From Casuarina equisetifolia (taxonomy: Eukaryota; Streptophyta; Magnoliopsida; Fagales; Casuarinaceae), in the NCBI GenBank assembly GCA_028551475.1, contig CM052356.1:24889884-24953883 (forward strand): a stretch of DNA of 64,000 nucleotides, read 5' to 3'. Below, in pieces: positions 22,257 through 35,433 of this stretch; positions within the stretch are counted from its first letter, which is position 1, and every line of letters starts with the position of its first letter. Both the position numbers and the translations under genes were made by a program. The notes below the pieces were generated by a model. The model worked only from the letters and a program-made list of their open reading frames with translations, was not told the DNA's origin and ran no database searches.

Positions 22257-24959
22257 GGCCGAACCCAATCGGTCTGTTCAATGGAACTAAGTTTTTGGTG
22301 CCCACGTTTTAAAGATGCAAAATCTAGCGTCCTTTCCCTTGCTTTATTCCCTTTGGTAAGTCCAAAGGGAGATGCTACCTCCGTTTTAGGAAAAACCTAG
22401 TGCGCAAGTATTTTGGCACTCGCGAATGCCGGATGCTCAGTATTTTCAGAGCAACTTTCGGATTTATATTTAAAAAATATTTTCACTCTTTAATTTAAAT
22501 TTAGTTGTTGGGGTAGAAAACTTATTTGTTAAAAAATATTCAAATGTGTAAAATTGAAAAAGAAAATTAAAAAAAGTGTTTGCTTGTAATTGTAAAACAT
22601 AATTGGTCTTATGGAACTAATATGATACATGAGTCCTTTGTGGTTTGTCCTATTTTGATACTTTCTCATAAAATACTGTTTCAACTGTTAAAGAGGGCAA
22701 AAAACGAAAGAAAAAAAAAGTGTATCGTTGAAAATATTTCTAAAATTGGTTACTTGCTAACACAAGTTGTGTGTGGTTGGATGAGAGTCCATAGGATTAT
22801 ATTTGTCATTGAGATATTAATATCATGTTTCGCACTCGTGATTAAAGAATCAATCTTTATTTATTGATTTTACCAACGGCATTGGTTGGACAAGTTTAGA
22901 TAGTGTTGATTGTGTTATTTCTAGTTTATAACAAGAGAAAAAAAAATATATTAAATTGCTCTTATATTCTCAAACAATTATCAGACAACCAAAACATTAT
23001 ACCAAAGAAATTTTTTACTATTGAAGCGCAAGAGAGAAAAAAGATATTCTTAAGAAAGAATTTATAAAAACTTTATATTTGAACATTTTACTAAATGATA
23101 TTTTATAATTACAATTATAAGTCCACTATAACTAGTAGAAGTCCACGGGTGTTCACAAACTTTACGTGGGACTAATGCAAGATGATTCATTCATCCTTTT
23201 CTTACTCATGCTCATATTTGCAACCCTCTTACAACTCTTAATAAGAAAAGAAAAGTGAGTCATAATCAGTACTTTTTAAATAAATAAATAAAAAGCCATT
23301 TATATCATGCTTCTTTTAGCTTATCAATCTTATCATTTCCAGTTATGTAACATAAAAATGAGTAATACCCTAAGGTCTTGTATGGTCTTTAAAAAACTGG
23401 TTAAGATGAAACAATTATGTTAAGCCGATTGAAACCACCATGTAAGTTGAAGAAAACACACAAAATACCATGCACCTACACAACCCGAAACTAGCAACAC
23501 GACGAATCATGCAATATAAAAAATCATATTATGCCAGCCCAATTCGAAAGCAACACGCTCGTTCAAAGAGAACACCCAAAAAGCGTAATATTTGAATAAT
23601 CACCCAAAAAGCCATTTCAAGGCCCATTTTAACAATTATGGTCCACTTTAACTTCCATTAAGCTCAATTATAATTATAACATTTTCAAGCCTTTTTTCTT
23701 AAAAAAAAAAAAACAAAATTTCAATTTTTCCCTTGAAGGATCACTCTTTTTTTTTTTTTTTTTTTTTTACAGAATAGGGAATAAGGTCCAGAAACGAGGT
23801 TCATAATTGATTTCTTAACTTGTTGAAGTTGTTTAACGCGATTTTATTTACTTTCCTGACTAGAAATTTCTAACCATAAGAAAACCTATTTAATTCACCC
23901 CATTTATTCGAAAGTTCTTAATATCCCATATTATCCTTGGTCAATGTTCTTTTGTACCAAAAGTATTGGCGTAAGTTTTTTACCTTTATTTATTTATTTA
24001 TTTATTTATTTTGGAGGAGGAGGAGGGGGAGGGAGTGAAATTTTAGGAAATTTATTTAAGAAGAAGGGTGTCTCAAACCTCCACTACTGAGATAGTAATC
24101 CACTAGGTATCACTAAACTTTTAACATTAAGTTTTTTGACTGCATCATTAGTATTCATCTCGTATCGGATATCTCTAAAGACACCTTCACTTGGATCTCT
24201 TAGAAAAAAGGAGATTCACAATTAAACCTTTTTGCAAGGTAGATCAATACTTTTACTTCGTCTCCAATTCTCATATGATACTAAAGACTTGGGAAACCTT
24301 TTGAACTAAAAGAACGCAGTATAATTGAAATTTCTAACCTAAAAAATCATGGAAATTCAACGAGTTATTATCCAAGGTGCCAACTGCACCCTTTTGATAA
24401 AAAGGTTCTCTTGCATGCTTGGCTTTCCGATTCCAGTGCTAAAACCCTCAAGCATCTCTTTTTTAATGTTTATCTTACTACCTTTTGTATGGCTACCAAT
24501 TGGCCACCAACAAAGTCCAATATTTGATTTGACCAAAAGTAATCCTCTACCTTAGCTAGAGACGGCACAAACCTAATTGGACTGAAAATTCCCTAATGTT
24601 CCATTTTCCTACCTAATAGTTTGAAAATCAAATTTCAAAATCAAATTGATCCTTGGGGCTTCTAAAGCCCATATCCACATTGACTTTTGCCTTCAAAACC
24701 AGGTTGGAAGGCTAACAAATTGATGAGCTTGAAAAAAAGAAACAAAACTCTCTGACATCTTTTACCAAATCGGTCATGCAATCAGAGGCAAGCTTGGCAC
24801 GATTAGGAAAATACGGTTTATCTAGATAATGGTGATCTTGTCATTAAGAGACAAACTCAGCAAAATTGGAAAATGAAGGTTCACCGATTGAAAAAAGTTT
24901 TCCAATTACCACAACAATAATAGATAAGTGATATGATGTTCCAAGGGAATAAAAGGAAC
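22257..24959. other. Spacer upstream of the DWNN ligase gene
   Basis: The first few hundred bases should hold its promoter and leader. The rest is AT-rich with poly-T (23743-23768), a TTTA repeat followed by a GGAGGAGG purine tract (23985-24034), and no convincing gene. Confidence 0.45.
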
Positions 24960-24985
24960 CAAGAAAGTGAGATACAAAGCTAAAT

Positions 24986-25490
24986 GGCCATGGTGGGCTT
25001 AATTGTTGGGGTTTCCATAATTGCAAACAAGAAATTACGAAGATTTAGTAACCCTAGACATGCACGTCAAATGGAAATATGCCTATATTTAGGAAAAAAG
25101 AACGCTTGAAAGCAAACATGGCCATGGTGGGCTTAATTGTTAGGGTTTCTATAATTGCAAACAAGAGCTTATGAGGAGTTAGTAATCCTTGACATGCACG
25201 TTAAATGGACATATGCCTAAATTTAGAGGGAAAAAAACCACTTGAAAGCAAACTTGGCCACGGTGGGCTTAATTGTTAGGGTTTCTATAATTGCAAACAA
25301 GAACTTATGAAGAGTTAGTAACCCATGACATGCACCTCAAATGGACATATGCCTATAATTTAAAGGGGAAAAAACACTTGAAAGCAAACATGGCCATGAT
25401 GAGCTTAATTGTTAGGGTTTCTGTAATTGCAAACAATAAATTATGAAAGGTTAGTAACCCTTGACATACATCAAATGGATATCCATATTT
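24986..25490. repeat. Minisatellite, four copies of 134-136 bp
   Basis: GGCCA(T/C)G(G/A)TG(G/A)GCTTAATTGTT starts at 24986, 25120, 25256 and 25392. Each copy continues through AGGGTTT, ATAATTGCAAACAA, AGTAA(C/T)CC and CAAATGGA to a TTGAAAGCAAAC junction. The last copy fades near 25490. Copies 2-4 carry TTAGGGTTT, a telo-box type motif. Confidence 0.9.
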
Positions 25491-27589
25491 GCAGATGTGA
25501 ACCATCTTAAATATATGCTTTAACCAGCTTAAATTTTTGGCTCAGTAATAATACATAAGGATTTAACATGCATAACTCTTTTGGCAAAAACTATATTTTA
25601 TTTCTTTATTTGGCTGAAACATGCTTTGGGATTCAAGGTGCAAAACCCCGTGAACATAAATGCTATTGAAATTCCCAGCGACAGAGAATTTCATCATATT
25701 AGAACACAGTAAAATAATGAATTGGAATTTTTTGTTGAAATAGTTCCTTTGTAAATTCCCAAAAAATTATCTTATATTGTTGTCTCATATTATAGATTTG
25801 CCACCAGACCTAAGCTACTCTCGTTTTTGGGCCCTCAATTTGTATCGATATGGTCATGATGGCAATCGGAATTTGGGATTCCACTTTTGCACGTTCTTAT
25901 ATTCAAGATGGTTCACGTCTCTTTCTATAAAGAGCTAGGTTGAGACTTCAAATTCATAGCATCAACAATAAATGGCACTGAGGGTGATTAGAAGAAGATT
26001 TTTGGAAAACCGCAAACAATTCAACTTGCACATGTCGGCTTCAACATGATTAGGTCTCGTTTCGTTCTGATATAGCTAAAAGTCTCCTCCGTCCAAAAGT
26101 TGTCACATTAGAAGTTATTTATTTTCAACGGGGAAGGAATTATGATAGGCAAGACATAGAAATCTCATTGCCTCATCAATCCTTCCATGCCCTTTATTGT
26201 AAATAACCAGTCTGTGGAATATTGGTCAATCATATGCAAAAATCAAAGTAGAATAACCAGTTGAGGTTTTTACATCTAATACATATAATGTAATCTTTAA
26301 TATATATATATCGTGTGTTATATTGGTAGGTTTAAGGAAATATTCTATTGGTAGATTTTATCGTATGTTATCCATTAGTCCAAAATGAAGTGATTAAGAT
26401 TTCACTATATATTTTAAAGAATTCAATAAATGCGATAGCTATTGAGATGACATTTATTGAAAGCTATAAAGTGGTAGCTCCTACTAGCAGTTGAAATAGC
26501 AAAGTCTAGGCTACTAAATACAGAACTAAGAGTTGCGATTTAAAGAAATTCACTTGATAAAATATCATAAGATTTTTTAGAAGTCTTAAAACCAAACATT
26601 AAAAATTAAGCAACGAAGTTTATTGATACATAGTAATTATTTTACCTTTCAAACCTTTACTACGATAGATTTAGATAATAAGTTTGATAGGATACATTAT
26701 GCCTAAAAGGTTTCAATTAAAATGCTAATTGTAATTTTTCTTGCTTTGTAATATTTTAGAAATGACTAGACTAGATATATCATCAATTTTGAATGATATG
26801 AGTATTAATTTTGTTTTAAACTGTTTTTTATAATATCATTTTATTTTGATTAGCATATAAGAGTCATTATTTAAAGATACAAGTCCTTTCATTACTATAT
26901 AATACTGCATAATATGCGTGTGAGTGTGTGGAGAGTTGGATGATCACAGAAGTGGGAGCACCCGAACTCCTTTGACTCTATTGCTTTCTTAAAGACATGG
27001 AAAACATGGAAATTATTCACTTTAATACAAGTATCATTTATTATAACAGTAGGAATGCCGTTCAAATTTCTTCTTCTTCTTCTTCTTTTCTCTCTCTCTT
27101 CTTTCTATAGATTATATTGCAAACCCTTTACCAAAACTTATTTATCAGAATTATTTCCCAAATTACTCTTCAAAATTTAGATGTGATCAGTTCGCCAACC
27201 TTGAGTTTGAGGGAGAGGGTATTAATAATTTGAATCTATTTATTATTGTGCATCTTCATATAATAATATAATTAGACTACTAATATGTATTTCTGTGCTA
27301 AAAAATAAATATCCTTGACATAAGATAACCTACAGATTCTGTTAAATGGTACTATAATTAGACTTATAAAAAGCTTATGTAAAGAGTTTTTCTTGTGCAC
27401 GTTAGGGATACTTGACAGTGTATTTAATATACAAAACATCAATTATTCTCTATACGTATTTCCTTCCTATTCAAACAATTTATTTTTTTTGAAGGAGACG
27501 ACCAAGTGCTATTTCGTCAACATCCAAATAAAAATTTGGAATTCACATTTGCAAGATTTTGTGTCCATAACCTTGCCCTCAGAGTATTG
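25491..27589. other. AT-rich spacer
   Basis: No gene recognised. It contains a (TTC)n/(TC)n pyrimidine tract at 27065-27100 and generally low-complexity AT-rich sequence. Confidence 0.5.
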
Positions 27590-28700
27590 GTCATGTAATG
27601 GCATTAATGACGGTGCGTTAAAATGTGGATTTACCGTATGATTTACTAGGTGTTTTACTGTCAACTATGTTCGTACCTGGATTTCCCGCTACGAACCAAA
27701 TCATCTTACGTCTTGTCAAGGCGGAAAGCTATGCATAGAGTACAGGAAAAAAGAAAGGATTGCGCAGAAGACCGGGCCCGAGAATGTGAATTTGTCAAAG
27801 CTATAGCTCTAATTTTCAATACCAATGCCATTAATTCTTACAAATAGTCGTCGGCGCCGTGATGGTCCGGATCCGTGATGATCATTGTGGCCGCTAATTC
27901 CTGCATTGAGGTGACTTTGCCTGTGTCTGGGTCAATGTGCACATTTAAGATGCAGTGCTACAAGTTAAAGGTGAAAGTATAGAGGCGTGACATGGCTTCT
28001 CTCTTCGAATCACCATTTTCTCCTAGCAAGGCAGGAAGTAAGCGATATTTCCTGGCGTAAACTACGATTCATTTTCTTGAACCTTGATTGTTACCTAATC
28101 CGGTGTCCGGCGTTCCGTCCGGGCCAAGCTACTGAGTCTGGCACCTTGAAACTATGGCTACGAACTAACATCACGCGTCGTTACTTACTCCGGCGTCCTG
28201 AACGATGATTCCTAGCTTTCGTATATTTAGTCTGCACGTGTCCCGCGGTGGTTGCCTTTCGCTTGCATGAAAGCATCTTTTCAATTCATAGTAAGAGTTT
28301 AGAAGGGTTTAATCTATCATTAGTAGGCTGAGTAACAGGGAACGATCTAAGTCTAAAAACAGTGAACATAGTGGTGATTACGTGTCTCCTCCTCAATTTG
28401 ATTCTTAGCCCTTTCTTATCATTCCTTGAACCCTGAACAAAAAGTCCCGGACTCTTTCCTATGAATCCTGTCGGTAGGTCCCATCCGAGGACTAAAAGGA
28501 ACTTGACTGTACAGATATATTGTGCTATGGAGTTTAAATGTTTTTCCGTGAAGTCCTGTTCTGAAATTCTTTCGTGAAAGTCTCGCTGATGCCGGGCGTG
28601 AGGGAAGAGTTGGTAATAATTGTCCGAATCAAGTTAGTAGGTCTTGACCTTTTGATTTGAAGGCTAATTATCCATCATGGTAATCCATGTGTCCACCTAT
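27590..28700. other. Compositionally distinct island, possibly organelle-derived
   Basis: GC content rises clearly above the flanks for about 1.1 kb and the text becomes rich in CG-containing words (CGGCGTCC, GTCCGGCG, GTCCCGCGG). It holds no long frame and no recognised gene. The style recalls plant mitochondrial non-coding DNA, but this is an impression only and no mitochondrial gene could be identified. Confidence 0.3.
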
Positions 28701-29343
28701 CAGTCGACGTCAAGTGGAGACGTCGCCATACCCACCTCGATATTTTCTCAACAACGGAGGATCCCACAGGTGAATGGTTGGCTGGATGGCTATATCAGCC
28801 ACTCTCACCGGCTATTCTAACCCGATTCATACCAAAAAAAAAAAAACAAAGAAAAGGATCTTGTGAAGGCAGGCTCCTGACTGCTGAGAAGAAACTAGCA
28901 ACGCTCGTATTCGTAGAGGACAAACTGCGGTTTCTCAAATAAGTCTTTGCCATACTTGTAAATAAAAGAAGATTTAAATCTTCACCGCACAATTTGCACA
29001 AGCAAGAGGAATTTTGGGTGCTCATGACGACGTGATTTGGAAAACGACATTACTGGTTCCATCGAAACTCCATTTAATCATGAAAATGAAGCGTCATAAT
29101 TTTGTTTGTCTTGAAAGGCAAACTGTGGTGGGAGGGCATAAATAGGTCGTTCTCAAGTTGGGAATTGTGGTGAACTTCAACCGAAATTTGGCTTTTGTGC
29201 GTACTGGCATATAATAATGGCCTTTTATATTGCTGCATATACGTATATTTAAATAGGTATATTATTAAAGGAGAAGGAATAAAATTTCTTTTATTTTTTA
29301 TTTTTTATTTTATTTCTGTTTTCTTAGTTTTACCTAGTTTTTG

Positions 29344-29391
<48 letters not shown>

Positions 29392-30259
29392 TATTATTTG
29401 ATATTTAATCACTACTTTAGCAACCCTAAAATATCAAATGTCACTATAATTTCATCCATATATTATATCATATGCTAATATGATTTGGTTCGTTCAGTGA
29501 AAATATTGGAATATTTATTTAAACCGCCTTTCACAAATTTAGTCATCTTAAATATCACCTGTCATAGTTTTAGTCATATAAACGTTCGTGTTATTTTAGT
29601 GCTTTTCCTACAAAGTATAGATATATTTGTAATTCGAAACTTGTTACTTTTTTTAGGAGATACAAATGTTTTAGAGTTGCATTTGCTATTTGAATTTTAG
29701 CTACCGACTATATGTCAAAATCCACCAGCTGCTTTCAGTTTGAAAGTTGTTGTTAAAGGTTCATAGTTTACTAGAATCGTGACACTAAAGAAATGATATT
29801 ATAGAATGAGTGCGTCTTTAAGATTTACAAGTAAAATCATCACTGGATACCGTGCAAATAGAATCATGTAATTTCATTCCACTTAGGGTTTTATTATAAT
29901 CATATTGAATTGTTGCTTCTTAGGTTGATACATGCCGGTTCAAATTCCTTTTCAACCGTGATAAGCTCGTTTTTATAACTCTGTTTGGAGTATAACGCCA
30001 AATTAGCACTTGTTTCAAAAACTTAAGTTTGATAAGAAATGAAATATTTGCTAATTCATTGATTGTCACAAAACTTGAGATGAAATATTAAAAAAAAAGA
30101 ACTAGAGTTTCCCCAAATTTCTAATGAGTGCACCAAATCATGAGTATCATATTGTTCTTGTAGCTTGGTTTAAAGTATCATATTCCGCTGCATACATAAA
30201 ATAGTCAACGAGAAGAAAAATAGGAATAAGTGAGATTAAAATATTTTTCTCTCTCTTGG
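28701..30259. other. Spacer downstream of MYB1, with AT microsatellite
   Basis: No gene recognised. It includes (AT)14 at 29348-29376 continuing as ATGTAT units to about 29394. The last few hundred bases should hold the MYB1 3' UTR. Confidence 0.5.
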
Positions 30260-31413
30260 TCATGGCCACTCCTCCGATTCAAGCAAAAATGCCAAAGAGT
30301 CTGGATCCCAACTGACACTGTCATCAAGACAGCGTCTCGTCCAATCCTCGAAAGTTGCTTCGTCGTAATGAGGGGTCTGGGGCGGACCCATGCACATACT
30401 GTAGTTAAAATTATTGTCCACATTATCATTTTCAACGCTGGCTTGAACCGCGTTGCAGCTCGGACTGAAGAAATCGGAATCGGGAGCATGAATCTGATGA
30501 AGCTCTTCAGCCCCGTGGTGAGCTTCTAGATTATCATTATCCGGAGGATAATTTGCCAATTGCGTTTGAAGAGCTTGGGGCTCTAATGGGTCTATGGAAG
30601 CTGGGTTGACACAGTGATCCTCGTTTGAAAAGGGCAGTTCTGGGATAAGCACTTTGGTGCATCTAGTAGCCTTAGCTCGGATTACGTGGGACGAGGCTGC
30701 TGCAGCCTGTGCTGGGCTCGGTTGCTCACCTTGCTTAGGTTCAATTCTCGTCTTTTTCTGCGGAGATGTGCTGTGGGCTCTTTGTTCGGCCGGTGATGAA
30801 GATGTTTGAGAATTGACTTTCTTTCCTAAGGTTGTGTTCCAGTAGTTCTTGATTTCATTGTCTGTCCGGCCTGGTAGCCTTCCAGCTATTAGAGACCATC
30901 TACACGTGACCCAAGAAATTCAATACTCCAATAAAAATGACTAAACCAGAGAGAGCACGGAGTGGGAAGGAAAGAAATAACACCTGTTGCCAAGAAGATT
31001 ATGCAGTCTGATTATGAGTTCCTCTTCATCATGGGATATGTTTCCTCTCTTAATATCTGGCCTTAAATAATTTAACCATCTAAGTCTACAACTCTTACCA
31101 GATCTCCTCAGACCTGCGTTTTAATATGCAACATTAGCAATTTGTCTCGGAAAACACCTCTACAAGCCATTTTCTCTTATGTCTTTCAACAAAACAAAGG
31201 TAAAAAGGAAATAGCTAAACAATCAATCATGAATTGAAAACCGAAAAAGTAAAGAAAAGTTTTGCTTTACTAATGGGTACCTGCTCTCTGGGGAAGGTTT
31301 TTCCATTTGCCTTCTCCGTGAGCTTTAACATAGGCAGCAAGTATTTTATCTTCTAAGGCAGTCCATGCCCCTCGGTTGAGTCCTTCTTGGGAGCAACATG
31401 GACTCCTCCCCAT
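30260..31413 (-). CDS. R2R3-MYB transcription factor, TT2/subgroup 5 type (MYB1 here)
   Basis: Three exons, 31281-31413, 30984-31113 and 30260-30899. The 133- and 130-bp first exons have the canonical R2R3-MYB lengths. The product is 300 residues. R2 begins [21 protein letters not shown]3 carries the bHLH-contact motif [DE]Lx2[RK]x3Lx6Lx3R at 76-95 ([20 protein letters not shown]). After the DNA-binding domain, [12 protein letters not shown] (160-171) matches the subgroup 5 signature seen in TT2-like regulators. The C-terminus is acidic with Trp residues, a plausible activation region. TT2-type MYBs join a bHLH and a WD40 protein in the nucleus to switch on proanthocyanidin genes such as BAN/ANR. 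The gene looks intact. The exact ortholog (TT2, MYBPA2 or PAR type) cannot be decided here. Confidence 0.93.
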
Positions 31414-31510
31414 CTTTCTCTCTATCTCTCTCTCTATCTCTTTCTCTCTGGCAGTCCCTCGTCTCTCTCGTCTCTCCTCTCTTTCATTTGAAAGAGGTGC
31501 GATGTTGTCC

Positions 31511-31518
31511 CTTTATAG
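31511..31518 (-). promoter_or_regulatory. TATA box of MYB1
   Basis: CTATAAAG on the minus strand lies about 100 bp upstream of the MYB1 start codon. A pyrimidine-repeat leader (CT/AT-rich, 31417-31450) lies between it and the ATG. Spacing suits a plant core promoter. Confidence 0.6.
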
Positions 31519-34500
31519 CCAAATGAGGGAAAGAAAATGCCAGTGAAGTGGAAAAGGTGGCTGTCGTAACCTACTTTTTTGTTTTAGTTAGTCATTGAGG
31601 TGGCAACTAGGTCCAACAGCAACAACTATTACATGTGGCGGGCTTGGATTTCTCTGACTACCATACAACAATAATACATTATGGACGGTGTTGGCATGTT
31701 GGAGGCATGCGCTCTGTCTAATTAGTTAGGTGCTCTCCTTGGCCAATCCTATTCTTCTCCGTAGCAATTCATCCAAGATTTGGCCTCTGTTGTTCTAGAA
31801 CATGATGATTCAAAATTTGTTTGAGGAAAATAGAAAATAATTCTTCATAGCCAACTAAAAATATCCTCAAAGAAACCGAGAATAGCGTTAGTGTTGTTGA
31901 AGCATAGACTACATACCCGCCTCCTCATCACCCTCTTTTCCTTCCGGCCCTACGTCTACCGCCACTCCCCTATGTGGCCATTACCAATTTGTTTCTACTA
32001 ATACTTTAATACAATAACGCTGTCACCAACCTCTCCTTATATTCCAACATTATGTCAAAAGAGTATGTCATGTTACGCCTTAGGAATGTGAATCATATTT
32101 GTAATACCTTCTGAAGGGATTAGTCATAGTTGCAATCATAGCTCCCTAAAATCATTTATGTAGCCATTTTTACCTCGTATAAAGTATGTTATACTTGACA
32201 TAAACGTGTTTTTGTAATTTAACATTTAAAATCTAAGGTATCATAATGTTTCTTTCTTAAAATCTTTGAAATTCCCATTAGGAAACATTTTGTCAAGGAA
32301 AAAATTATCGAAAGTTAGGCCATTTCAAGAGTATCATTTTTGTGTTACTTCTTCGTTTGGAAATTCCCGTTTCTGCGATTAAGTCATTAGTTATGGGGTA
32401 GAATCTTTTATCCAAATTTCTGCGCAGTGGTGACACTAACTCATACTAACTCCGAACCACTCAATCAAGGCACGCAAACCAAAAACCGTAGAGAATAGTT
32501 AGAAGGATTAACAAGGCAGTATCAATTTTCTGCAGGTAATGTTTCTTAGCTCTCAACCTTCAGAACGAAGGAACACCGAAAGATACCCTTATTGTTCTAC
32601 ACCTACTAAGCCAAGGTTTACAAGAAATATCTATGCCATAGCTCTTTTGATCTTTTGATAGGACTTACTTCCTTTTGTCGTTTTCACGAAGAACACATGT
32701 TTTTCTCTAACATTGTACGCTAGATTTGTTAAATATAAAAGAGTTCGTCTGTCTTCTGACTTGACCCCTGCCTAGATTCTGTCTCCCTTTTGTCTACATT
32801 GGAGTTCAACTCATATCCCTTCTAAAGATTTGCAAGGTTATTGCTTGCCCGCTAAAGTACCAGCTACTTCAAACCACTACCAATTATGATTAGAGGATCA
32901 GATATTAGAAAGCAAGTCGATAACCATTGGATTGGAATGTATTCTTGATTTGGATTCCGTTGATTTGCACATATTCTTGATATATACCTCGTGTCCTTTT
33001 CATGACTATAATTTTAGCCCAAAAGCCTAATCTTGAATCAAGGGCAAAAACTAACCTTTAATTTTTTTAAAAAATTTAATTTCGTCATTTAAGTTTTACT
33101 ACGTACTTGATGTGGGATTGTTGTAAGAGGTGAAAAAGATTTAATCTAAATTTAAAAAAAAGTGCAAAGACTTAACTTAAAAATTAGATGAACATTTCTT
33201 TTATTTAAAATTCACCACAAAGAAAGAGGAATGATTTTGGTCGAAATATGTCTTATTAATTGAGCTTGGATAACGTTCTTTAACTACAAATTTCTCAAGC
33301 TCAATATTTACATTCATTACCACATAATGAATGTAAACTCCCCGCATGACGCTCCCGTATACGGAGCTAAGCTTTTTGCTTTTAACCAGAACCCCGAGTT
33401 TCCCTCTTCTTTCGCCCCATGATTCTCTCGTCTTTTTTGATTAGACGCTGACTTTGCGAGGTCTCCTTCACCATGTCTTCCACCCAAAGCTCTGGGTAGC
33501 AAGTCCAACCATTGATGTAAATAATACACGAAGCTTGAATAAGGATAATCCTAAAAATTAGGTAGAATCACGGATTTAACAGATCAAATCATACTAGAGA
33601 TTTTTTTAACAGAAAAACCCTAAAAGTATGAACTTGTGAAATAATCAATTCACAGCTTACAAATACACTGCAAATGTGATATAAATCAAGCACAAGTGTA
33701 TTGGCAGAACAAAGTAAAGATCCTTCAAACCGGGTTGAAGATCTTTTCTTTCAGTTTAAAAGATGTTGCCCCTTTTCTGAGCTTTGTCTCCCTTATAATG
33801 GAGCAGAGCTCTAATTTTTTCCCTTAACCAACGTTTGGTTTTTTGGCTCAAGGCTGCCATTTCTAAATCGTCCAACAGCAGCAGTGAGGGCTTTACAATG
33901 TCGAAACCCTTTCTCCGCATGACTTTACACATAAGGAAGACTTTTCCCTTTTAAGTCATTGGTGTTTCAGCAAACAGAAAGTTTGATAAAACACAGTGCA
34001 TTTGAAGAGATAAATTTCTCAAACAGTGTTCAAAAGATGGTAGCAAGAGTAAGACTCAAAGGACCTATTGAACCGATAATAGAAATGTAACTATTTATTA
34101 CAACAGATTCAACTCGTTCAACAACATCCATCCACTTCCTTACTACAAATAGCTGAACAAGTGCTAATTACGTGCACAGAACCGGCACTTTAATGGTTTC
34201 AAAAAGGTTATTGAAGAATTAGACTTTCGCACCACTACAAAACTCATCATTACTTAAACCTTTCATACTTCAGTGTTGACGTGCATTAGAGAAGACCACC
34301 ATGCTCTTTTTTAGGTACCCATCACTGTCTGATGTTCCCACTGTACCTGTTAAATGTATTTCTTCTTTTTTAACAAAAGTTCACTTTTGCATAAGCTATC
34401 TCACACAGTAGCCACGTTAATCTTAACAATTAGATGCAACATTGACGTGCAAAGCATGAGATCTAAAATCATCACGCATTTGATTGTTTCACATACCCGC

Positions 34501-34995
34501 ATGCTCTGCCACTGTCACCCCCATGGTCAACTTCTTTTCACACGTTGTCCTCGTCCACATTCGCTTTCATCACACTGCAGGAGCGTCTTTAGCCTTCAAG
34601 AGTGTGCCCCGTGAGCTGATTTCTAGCACATCATCAGTGGCCTTGGCCACAACCACTTGTAGTCTTCAGTCAACTTTGCCACCATGGCAAGTCAACCGGT
34701 GACATGGCATGCCACATCACTTCATAGCAATAAAGCGAGTGTTTTTTATTTTCCCATCCCATGGACAATTATTTAGTGGTTTAATTTTAACAAGAGTTAT
34801 TTGAATCTAGACGATTAGTCACAGAGGCAAGACTTGACATAGTCTTTTCTGTTGATATTATTGAAGTAACCTTTGTTGCCTTGATTTAAAATTTTGTTTC
34901 ATGAGGGAAGTTCCATTCGACAAAACTCTTGTATCGGTCTATCTAGATTGCGAAAATTTTACTCATGGTAATTCTCAGGTCAGAGTATCTAAATT
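31519..34995. other. Spacer between the head-to-head MYB genes
   Basis: The first kilobase should contain MYB1 regulatory DNA. A CG-richer patch at 33317-33530 has a 70-codon minus-strand frame that I do not recognise. A patch at 34480-34720 is also GC-richer. No gene could be supported. Confidence 0.45.
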
Positions 34996-35245
34996 ATTCT
35001 GAATCATGGTTAACTCCTTAAAGAATGACTAAAGTACAATCTCTAATTAATCGTCCAATTTAAGTCACGGGCAAAGTGTTAGATTGGTAACAAGAATCAC
35101 TGGAGCACAAAACCACAAACCGCAAACCAAATGAAGCCGATGCTGCTTTGCTTTGGATTTGTTGGACTAGGACGAGTTAAAAACTGGCAAATGGCCACCC
35201 ATTTGAAATGTGGAATTATTATAAAAACACATGATGATGGATTGA

Positions 35246-35433
35246 TGTAACAAAATGAACCGAGTGAGGAAATCTCTCTTTGTATTGATACTATGTTACT
35301 TTACAATGTACAATAAGAGGTCTTTATATAGACCTAGGATGAAACTATACAAGGAAAGGAACAATCAAGGAAATATTTACATAATGACAAATATCCTAAT
35401 TTCACATTAGGAGAATATTGATATTCCATAACA
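35246..35433 (-). repeat. 3' LTR of Copia A
   Basis: 188 bp, TG...CA. It pairs with 40338-40525 and contains the internal TATATAAAG-like core on the minus strand. Confidence 0.95.

Noticed and set aside
24986-25490. Regular repeats that could recall a CRISPR array
   Set aside because: Units are about 135 bp with no spacer/repeat alternation, in a plant nuclear genome; it is a minisatellite.
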